Origin: Planctomycetaceae bacterium
GTDB taxonomy: Bacteria; Planctomycetota; Planctomycetia; Pirellulales; Thermoguttaceae
NCBI GenBank assembly: GCA_031282385.1
Contig: JAITDV010000018.1
Span: 1-5,853, forward strand
Length of the DNA stretch: 5,853 bases
Direction of reading: 5' to 3'
Each line of letters opens with the position of its first letter. Position 1 is the stretch's first letter. The translations under genes and the position numbers were made by a program. This document shows positions 1 through 4,619 of this stretch, in pieces. Under the pieces are notes generated by a model. That model searched no databases. It was given only the letters and a program-made list of their open reading frames with translations, and was not told the DNA's origin.

Positions 1-144
1 ACAGGTTAGCGAAAAGGTCTATTATCAAAATTAATTGACAAGGAGTCCCCATTCAGATGCTCAAACGAACTCGCCGCGAACAAGTTGGATACCATTAAAA
101 CAACAAAAAGACTTTTTCAGGGACAACTAAATAGACCATAAATT

Positions 145-223
145 AAAACAGAAACAACAGAATAAACGGAAATGTATAAAATAAAAAATTCCGTATGTTA
201 TGTTATTCCGTGTGTTCTGTTTT
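145..223. repeat. Imperfect AT-rich inverted repeat
   Basis: AAAACAGAA at 145-153 is exactly complementary to TTCTGTTTT at 215-223. Further in, CGGAA at 167-171 matches TTCCG at 189-193. The arms between these blocks are similar but contain small gaps, and the central loop (172-188) is nearly pure A/T. A-rich left and T-rich right edges would suit a bidirectional terminator separating the upstream region from the gene 1 leader. The stem is interrupted and GC-poor, so this function is weakly supported. Confidence 0.35.
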
Positions 224-244
224 TAAAAATAATTCGCGTGAATT

Positions 245-250
245 GGAGGA
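245..250 (+). promoter_or_regulatory. Shine-Dalgarno GGAGGA of the micro-ORF
   Basis: GGAGGA lies 5 nt before the GTG at 256. Both the motif and the spacing are close to ideal. This is the main reason for believing that the very short frame behind it is translated. Confidence 0.55.
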
Positions 251-255
251 AATTC

Positions 256-333
256 GTGGACAAAAAATATCGAATGTTTTCGGGCATTATTGTATTTATC
301 TTAACGGTTGCTTGCATGAAAAAATCTTTTTAA
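256..333 (+). CDS. 25-residue micro-ORF with lipoprotein-like signal sequence
   Basis: GTG start, 25 codons, TAA stop. The peptide starts with a basic segment (DKKYR), followed by a hydrophobic core (GIIVFILTVA) and a cysteine at residue 20. This is the layout of a type II (lipoprotein) signal peptide. The residues before the cysteine are L-T-V-A-C, so the lipobox is imperfect because leucine sits at -4 rather than -3. Only CMKKSF would remain after cleavage and lipidation. It could be a genuine micro-lipoprotein, a leader peptide regulating gene 1, or the 5' remnant of a truncated lipoprotein gene. An inner ATG (codon 7) is a possible alternative start, but the Shine-Dalgarno favours GTG. 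It lies 142 bp before the start of gene 1. No family assignment is possible at this length. Confidence 0.45.
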   Translation: MDKKYRMFSGIIVFILTVACMKKSF

Positions 334-363
334 TTTTTCTTGTCTGATGGGGGGATTGTATTA

Positions 364-392
364 GGGGAAGAAGTGTGTCATACTTCTGCCAC
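364..392 (+). promoter_or_regulatory. Hairpin in the leader of gene 1
   Basis: AGAAGTGT (369-376) pairs with ATACTTCT (380-387), with one G-U pair, around the three-base loop GTC. After one A-G mismatch the stem continues with two G-C pairs (366-367 with 389-390) and, past a second mismatch, one more (364 with 392). No T-run follows, so it is not a standard intrinsic terminator. Its position between the micro-ORF stop and the gene 1 ribosome-binding site suggests a regulatory RNA element or an mRNA-stabilising structure. That role is inferred from position only. Confidence 0.4.
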
Positions 393-466
393 CGCTGTTG
401 ATTGACATGGTGAAGAGTTGTGAATTTTGGAATTTTGGTAACGTTTATTTATTTGCTAACAAAAAT

Positions 467-471
467 GGAGG
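467..471 (+). promoter_or_regulatory. Shine-Dalgarno GGAGG that sets the gene 1 start
   Basis: GGAGG lies 4 nt before the GTG at 476. The spacing is slightly short, but the motif is strong and the start it selects puts a basic, then hydrophobic signal peptide exactly at the N-terminus. The ATGs overlapping this stretch (465 and 474) run into TGA almost at once in another frame, so they do not compete as starts of a long product. Confidence 0.5.
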
Positions 472-475
472 CGAT

Positions 476-2878
476 GTGAGTTTAATTAAAAATTATTTTT
501 TTGTAACGATAATTATTTTCGCAATTGTTAGTTTTTCAAATCATTCAATTGCTCAAAATAAAACTGAACCGCTTGTCAAACAAATTGCTGGTCTCAATGC
601 GAAATTTATTTTTGCTCTAATCTCCGACGGCAACGGAGGAGCTTGGATTGGAGCGGAAGATGACGGCGTTTTTCATTGCAACGTTGATGGCAAAATCTCT
701 CAATTCACCACCAAAAACGGTCTTGGTGATAATAACGGTTACGCTCTGGCAATTGATAAACTTGGACGACTTTGGGTTGGACATTTACATTCGGGAGTTT
801 CTGTGTTTAACGGGAAAGAGTGGAAAAATTACGATGTTGCAGATGGACCGATTGGAGAAAGAATATTCGATATTGAAATTTGTCCAAAAGACGGCGATGT
901 CTGGATGGCAACTTCCGCTGGCATTACTCGATACAAAGTTGATACCGATGAATGGGAACATTTCACGCGCGAAGACGGCTTGCTGGAAGATCAAGCGTCA
1001 GCTCTTGCGTTCAAAAATGATGGAACATTGATCGTCGGAACTCAATGTCATGGTCTTGCAATTTTTACTCGTAATCCTCTCAACGGAAATTACAGATTCT
1101 CAAACAATATTATTGCACCGTATCGATTTGGACCTAACAATTGTAGTCCTGTTCCGCTAGTGCCGATGGGAAATAATTTGCCAACACATCTGTCGAATTT
1201 GCCGTCTAATTTGATCAATGATATTATCGTAACGAAAAATAGTGAAGTCGAAACAATCTGGATTGCAACCAATGCGGGACTTGTGAAGTTGAATAATGAT
1301 TTTAGCAAGTTAGATTTTTGGCGCGGCAAGGATTATGCGGACAAAGTTCGCGGACTTTACGGCGGCTCGCCGAAAGATTGGAAACAAGTTCCAAAAGAAA
1401 TTATGGATCAATTGTTGCCGGAAGATTATTTAACGTGTTTGGCAGAAGACGAGCAAGGTGTAATTTGGATTGGAACAAGACAAAACGGATTCGCAATTGC
1501 CGATCAAAAAACCAGAGCAAATGCATCTTCAAGAGGAATGGGTTTGCCTGATAATTTCGTTACAAAAATTCTGCATCTTGGCAATGGCAATTATTGGATC
1601 GGTTCAAACGGCGGCGGAGTAGTTATGCCAGTGAAGCCGTTCAAGTTAGTTGATCGCAAACCATTGAACACCAGATTCAATAATGGCAAAATATTTTCTG
1701 TTGCGCAAAATAATTTCCCCAAATTGCCGTCAAAAATAAAACCGCCAACAATTGATGAATTAAAATTGATGCAAACGAAACTTGATAAATTGAAAACACC
1801 ATTGCCAAAAATTTACGCGGCATATCTTGGTGAAGATTGGAAAACTCAAGGCAATTGGATGGGACGTGCTTTTCGCAATTGGGCGATAATGTGCGGTGCT
1901 TCCTCGCCATGCAATTTATATATAAGTCATTCATTGATATGTGAAGTTTACCCATTTATTGGACCCAATTGTACTAAAAACGATGATGTGAGAAATTGGG
2001 TTCATTGGATTAGTACCGATAACCCCAGATCATTATGGAATCCTTTTGCCGGTTCGCGTCGTCAATCGGAATGGGATGATCACGGAGAAGCATATCCGAT
2101 TTCTGTAGATGGTCCTGATGTTTGGTACATACTCAAGATACGGCACGAAGGCGTTTTTAAAGTTGGTATGTATTTTTTTAATAAAGACGGTCATAGCGGC
2201 ATGAATCGGTTACGTGATTACACTATAGAGTTCTACCATTCTTCGACGGCTAATTACGATAAACGTGAAGATCGGAAAACACTTGCTAAACTTGGCGAGT
2301 TGACGGTACGCAGAACAAAGCAACTTGCCCGTTGTCGAGTACGCGATTTTTGGGGCGGGACACATAAACAATTTGTTGTAACAGGACCAACAAATTACAT
2401 TGTCAAAATTCGACGAAACTACAGCTATAATACAATTATCTCCGCCGTTACTGTTGATAAATTGATCGGAAAGCCATTTGATAATGAGGGATATGTTCCG
2501 TGTATGTACGACGTAAAATACGATCCGCCATTATTTCCAAAACATTATGAAGATCACTATAGTTATGTGATTGCAAAATTATGGAATATACTTGATGCGA
2601 AATATGATTGTGTTGCCAATGTCAACGTTCAACGTAAATTTCGTATCGCAGCATATCAAGCGGCAAACAGTGCCGCGGACAAAGATGATTATCAAAAACA
2701 ACTCGCATACTGCTTGAAATGGCGGCTTAATCAGTGGGACGATAAACAACGAAAAGAATGGAATGAAACAATGAAACGAGCTTGGGAAGCACTTTACAAC
2801 GGTAACGAATCAATACGAAAATCTTTCGATTCGTATAAAGATGGTGTACCTGCAATATTTCGTGATTGGCCCAGGTAA
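476..2878 (+). CDS. Secreted seven-bladed propeller protein (two-component regulator propeller repeats) with C-terminal beta-rich domain
   Basis: An 800-residue protein from the GTG start. Residues 1-26 form a Sec signal peptide with likely cleavage at SIA/Q. Seven blade motifs of the W-[IVM]-[GA] type are visible near residues 57, 100, 143, 186, 262, 331 and 374. They come with loop signatures such as GLGDN, EDGLLED and GLPDNFV. This is the pattern of two-component-regulator propeller (Reg_prop) domains, usually extracellular sensor parts of hybrid histidine kinases. Here no Y_Y_Y domain, membrane segment, kinase or DNA-binding domain follows. A Pro/Lys-rich linker (about 415-446) leads to a domain at about 447-665 with conserved-looking segments WDDHGEAYP, YFFNKDGH, NRLRDY and RVRDFWGG. 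I recall similar segments in uncharacterised Planctomycetes and Armatimonadetes proteins. Four cysteines (473, 479, 489, 499) may form disulfides. Residues about 694-800 are charged, Trp-rich and probably helical. The protein is probably a secreted ligand-binding or scaffold protein; its ligand is unknown. It likely shares a transcript with gene 2, 27 bp downstream. Confidence 0.85.
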   Translation: MSLIKNYFFVTIIIFAIVSFSNHSIAQNKTEPLVKQIAGLNAKFIFALISDGNGGAWIGAEDDGVFHCNVDGKISQFTTKNGLGDNNGYALAIDKLGRLWVGHLHSGVSVFNGKEWKNYDVADGPIGERIFDIEICPKDGDVWMATSAGITRYKVDTDEWEHFTREDGLLEDQASALAFKNDGTLIVGTQCHGLAIFTRNPLNGNYRFSNNIIAPYRFGPNNCSPVPLVPMGNNLPTHLSNLPSNLINDIIVTKNSEVETIWIATNAGLVKLNNDFSKLDFWRGKDYADKVRGLYGGSPKDWKQVPKEIMDQLLPEDYLTCLAEDEQGVIWIGTRQNGFAIADQKTRANASSRGMGLPDNFVTKILHLGNGNYWIGSNGGGVVMPVKPFKLVDRKPLNTRFNNGKIFSVAQNNFPKLPSKIKPPTIDELKLMQTKLDKLKTPLPKIYAAYLGEDWKTQGNWMGRAFRNWAIMCGASSPCNLYISHSLICEVYPFIGPNCTKNDDVRNWVHWISTDNPRSLWNPFAGSRRQSEWDDHGEAYPISVDGPDVWYILKIRHEGVFKVGMYFFNKDGHSGMNRLRDYTIEFYHSSTANYDKREDRKTLAKLGELTVRRTKQLARCRVRDFWGGTHKQFVVTGPTNYIVKIRRNYSYNTIISAVTVDKLIGKPFDNEGYVPCMYDVKYDPPLFPKHYEDHYSYVIAKLWNILDAKYDCVANVNVQRKFRIAAYQAANSAADKDDYQKQLAYCLKWRLNQWDDKQRKEWNETMKRAWEALYNGNESIRKSFDSYKDGVPAIFRDWPR

Positions 2879-2890
2879 AAATTTAACAAG

Positions 2891-2896
2891 AGAGGT
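2891..2896 (+). promoter_or_regulatory. Shine-Dalgarno AGAGGT of gene 2
   Basis: AGAGGT lies 9 nt before the ATG at 2906, inside the 27-bp gap after gene 1. Together with the absence of a terminator in the gap, this supports co-transcription with gene 1. Confidence 0.5.
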
Positions 2897-2905
2897 AATC
2901 AATTA

Positions 2906-3355
2906 ATGTTAAAATACGTATTTTTTGTACTGACAATGTTGTTTGTTGCGGCAATTGCTAATTGGGTGAGTGCAGATGACACGGTAAATGATGGTTTTGT
3001 CGGTTCGGTTAGTGTTGATCCATTGCAAGCATTATTGTTCCCATCCGAGTCAACTACGTTTACATTGACGGGCGGATATAGCAAAAAACCAATTGCAACA
3101 AACGAAATTACTCCCGGTGATCCGGACTGGAAGTTAATCGGTTTTTTGTCAGATAAAAATGGAGTAACATTGAGTCAGACTGATGGTATTGCGGACTGGT
3201 CAACAACAAATACCCGTTTAGTTAAAGCACAAACAACCACGTCAACTAGTACTGATGATTATAAATTGACTTTCATAATGAATGTACGATTTCCAAAAAT
3301 AAAAAAATCAGACAACACACAACTTGTAATAGACGGTCAAAAACAATATTTCTGA
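2906..3355 (+). CDS. Secreted Ig-like protein, N-terminal part (ends at an in-frame TGA)
   Basis: 149 residues. Residues 1-23 are a clear Sec signal peptide (hydrophobic core, then WVSA) with likely cleavage between VSA and DD. The rest is rich in Thr, Ser, Asp and alternating hydrophobics (for example SVSVDP, TTFTLTGGY, YKLTFIMNV), as expected for a beta-sandwich of the Ig/cadherin-like kind. No catalytic motif is seen. The frame stops at TGA (3353-3355), but the same frame continues open straight afterwards into the next entry. The product is therefore probably the front part of a 535-codon gene. If it is really made alone, it would be a small secreted one-domain protein whose last strand is cut. 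It follows gene 1 by 27 bp in the same direction, so an operon is likely. Confidence 0.7.
   Translation: MLKYVFFVLTMLFVAAIANWVSADDTVNDGFVGSVSVDPLQALLFPSESTTFTLTGGYSKKPIATNEITPGDPDWKLIGFLSDKNGVTLSQTDGIADWSTTNTRLVKAQTTTSTSTDDYKLTFIMNVRFPKIKKSDNTQLVIDGQKQYF
3353..3355 (+). other. In-frame TGA interrupting gene 2 at codon 150
   Basis: The frame starting at 2906 is open to 4513 (TAA) except for this one TGA. Directly behind it come nine sense codons (P-Y-T-C-S-A-T-A-D) before the first possible start, a TTG at 3383 with no Shine-Dalgarno. The remaining frame looks like a normal protein of the same kind. One base change (for example TGG to TGA) would explain it. General recoding is unlikely, because gene 1 (800 codons) and gene 3 (411 codons) contain no in-frame TGA and encode Trp as TGG. 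The stop is followed by C, a context known to favour readthrough. No convincing selenocysteine-insertion hairpin is visible downstream. Confidence 0.75.
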
Positions 3356-3382
3356 CCTTACACATGTTCGGCGACGGCAGAT

Positions 3383-4513
3383 TTGAAAGTTATTACTATT
3401 ATCATTAAGCGGCGAGTTGCAGGGCAAGGTGATTTTGTAACAATTTCAGATGTAGAAAATGTTTCTTCGGTTATTGTTGGTCAAAAGGTTGAACTCAAAG
3501 TAGAAGTTAAACCAGACAATACCACTTTCACAAATGTATGGACAATCACAGGCGGAAATCAAATCAAAGATTACCAACCAACAAATGAAAAAGCCGAAAT
3601 AAAAAATCTCACCAATACCGATTACGCACAAAAAACTATTGCCTACTACAACACAGCAGGAGGAAATACAACTGCTAAAACTAAAGTAACAATTGATGGG
3701 AAAGATAAAGAAAAAGAGGTAGGATTCACGATATTAAGTCCCGCATTAGTAAATATCAAATATGAAGGTAAAAACAATTATCTTTTTCAAGCGTTTTGTG
3801 CGGATCTGATACACATTGCTGATAGGCAAATACTAACGTACAATCTAGTTGCTAATAAAGCTTTTATGGAATTTAATGCTGCTGTCAATCTGAACAATTG
3901 TAAAAGGGGAGAAATTTGTTATGTGCAACTTGTAACGGTAACGCAACGTATGATACCATCAGGCGGTAATGCTGAGTGGAGATTCATAACAAACTCAGCT
4001 TTAGACATTAGAACAGTTAAAAGTGATTGGCGTTATCCTAGTAAAAATGAAACAATTAAAAACGGTCAGCGATTGACCATCACAACAGTAGATTCGCCAA
4101 GTGTTCCCTTGTTTTATCAACAAGGAAATTTACCGCTTACCATTTACGATAAAGTGTCTGTTTTTGATTCATTTAATATGTATGTAATGTATAGACATAG
4201 TAATGATTGTATTTGGATAACCGTAGGAAAATTAGATTGGAGATGGGCAGCTACGACAGACAAATTAAGATTGGTCTCAAAATTAGCACCTTATGACGAA
4301 GCAAAAAATAAAGATAAAGTATTGTTTGGTTCTCCATGTAATACGTTACCGGAATGGGATACTAATGTTATAGAAAAATTAGGCGAGTTTCAGAAAGAAC
4401 ATAACTTAAAGGGAAGTTCTAAAAAAACCAATTTGGGGCAAAACAGTTTTCAAAAATACCTTATAACATCGTGTGTTTTGAAAAAGGAGGTTTTTAGAAG
4501 TTCCCTAAAGTAA
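3383..4513 (+). CDS. Secreted Ig-like protein, C-terminal part (downstream of the in-frame TGA)
   Basis: 376 codons from a TTG that lacks a ribosome-binding site and a signal peptide. The true coding continuity is upstream through the TGA, and this part is probably codons 160-535 of gene 2. Residues about 28-122 look like an Ig-like domain with the pattern VGQKVELKVEV, VWTITG, IKDY, KTIAYYNTAGG and VGFTILSP. Residues about 131-295 look like a second conserved module: CYVQLVTVTQR, then TTVDSPSVPL, DSFNMYVMYR and IWITVGKLDWRWAA. From memory this Ig plus 'VQL...DSP...W.W' arrangement occurs in uncharacterised exported proteins of several bacterial phyla. No enzyme motif is seen. The last 80 residues are Lys/Asn-rich and probably poorly ordered. 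If translated only by restart, the product would stay in the cytoplasm, so either readthrough or loss of function is implied. Confidence 0.6.
   Translation: MKVITIIIKRRVAGQGDFVTISDVENVSSVIVGQKVELKVEVKPDNTTFTNVWTITGGNQIKDYQPTNEKAEIKNLTNTDYAQKTIAYYNTAGGNTTAKTKVTIDGKDKEKEVGFTILSPALVNIKYEGKNNYLFQAFCADLIHIADRQILTYNLVANKAFMEFNAAVNLNNCKRGEICYVQLVTVTQRMIPSGGNAEWRFITNSALDIRTVKSDWRYPSKNETIKNGQRLTITTVDSPSVPLFYQQGNLPLTIYDKVSVFDSFNMYVMYRHSNDCIWITVGKLDWRWAATTDKLRLVSKLAPYDEAKNKDKVLFGSPCNTLPEWDTNVIEKLGEFQKEHNLKGSSKKTNLGQNSFQKYLITSCVLKKEVFRSSLK
4484..4491 (+). promoter_or_regulatory. Perfect Shine-Dalgarno-like AAGGAGGT without a start codon
   Basis: AAGGAGGT, full complement of the typical 16S rRNA 3' end, lies inside the last codons of gene 2. 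No ATG, GTG or TTG follows within 15 nt. The nearest ATG (4523) opens only a 17-codon frame ending at 4576. It may be a chance product of Lys-Glu codons (AAA AAG GAG GTT) or a relic of a lost downstream gene. Confidence 0.25.
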
Positions 4514-4561
4514 GAATAAAACATGTTTATGGTAGCCAGTTGTCATAAGCGATTTATTTTT

Positions 4562-4591
4562 TATACAGTCGTGTAGAATTTGTATTTTAAT
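4562..4591 (+). promoter_or_regulatory. Possible sigma-70-type promoter of gene 3
   Basis: TATACA (4562-4567, four of six matches to TTGACA) is followed after 18 nt by TTTAAT (4586-4591, five of six matches to TATAAT). Transcription would begin close to 4598, about 20 nt before the gene 3 start. In such AT-rich DNA boxes like these arise often by chance. Confidence 0.25.
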
Positions 4592-4607
4592 GTTTAGTTA
4601 AATTTAT

Positions 4608-4612
4608 AGGGG
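4608..4612 (+). promoter_or_regulatory. Shine-Dalgarno AGGGG of gene 3
   Basis: AGGGG lies 7 nt before the ATG at 4620, in an otherwise G-poor stretch. It fixes this ATG as the start, in agreement with the signal peptide that begins there. Confidence 0.5.
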
Positions 4613-4619
4613 TATAAAA

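Larger units (their letters stand above)
1..255. other. AT-rich non-coding stretch without a convincing gene
   Basis: All + strand frames are closed by stops within short distances. The longest item starting with ATG is a 13-codon frame at 57-98. It has AGGAG 11 nt upstream, which is too far to be persuasive. On the - strand a 29-codon frame runs from 95 to 6 without a ribosome-binding site. It could be a gene remnant, but nothing in it is recognisable. Small structures seen are an 8-bp inverted repeat (GGTCTATT at 16-23, AATAGACC at 130-137), a short AAAAAG/CTTTTT palindrome at 105-117 and the larger imperfect inverted repeat described separately. TATAAA at 175-180 could be a -10 box for the micro-ORF downstream, but no matching -35 box is visible. 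Confidence 0.5.
334..475 (+). other. Leader region between micro-ORF and gene 1
   Basis: This stretch holds a run of six G (349-354), the hairpin at 364-392 and a perfect TTGACA at 402-407. No acceptable -10 box lies 15-19 nt behind that TTGACA, so a promoter is not claimed. The gene 1 frame is open back to a TTG at 398. The peptide that this would add lacks any feature of a protein N-terminus, and it would bury the signal peptide 26 residues inside the protein. Confidence 0.4.
4514..4619 (+). other. Intergenic gap before gene 3
   Basis: 106 bp, very AT-rich. It contains a 10-bp palindrome AAACATGTTT (4519-4528) just behind the gene 2 stop. No GC-rich hairpin with a T-run is present, so an intrinsic terminator for gene 2 is not seen. 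The gap is longer than the 27 bp between genes 1 and 2, which would leave room for a separate promoter. Confidence 0.4.

Noticed and set aside
6..95. 29-codon frame on the - strand
   Set aside because: No ribosome-binding site, no recognisable motif, and a length expected by chance. It could be the tail of a degraded gene, but nothing shows it.
16..137. 8-bp inverted repeats at 16-23 and 130-137 as ends of a small mobile element
   Set aside because: The match does not extend beyond 8 bp, no target-site duplication is visible, and a match of this size is not rare in 120 bp of AT-rich DNA.
402..431. Promoter built on the perfect TTGACA at 402-407
   Set aside because: No hexamer resembling TATAAT lies 15-19 nt downstream (the region is GAATTTTGG-like), so the -35 match alone is not enough.
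398..475. Extending gene 1 upstream to the TTG at 398
   Set aside because: It would put 26 residues without any signal-peptide character before a perfect signal peptide. GGAGG at 467-471 points to the GTG at 476.
1677..1955. 92-codon frame on the - strand inside gene 1
   Set aside because: It lies wholly within the linker and the start of the C-terminal domain of gene 1, has no ribosome-binding site, and its product looks like the shadow of the + strand coding sequence.
3353..3400. Selenocysteine at the in-frame TGA
   Set aside because: No clear stem-loop of the bacterial SECIS type is seen just behind the TGA, and the surrounding residues resemble no known selenoprotein site.
2906..4513. 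Genome-wide reassignment of TGA (Trp or Gly) to explain the split gene
   Set aside because: Genes 1 and 3 together give about 1,200 codons with no in-frame TGA and many TGG. In such AT-rich DNA a reassigned TGA would be frequent.
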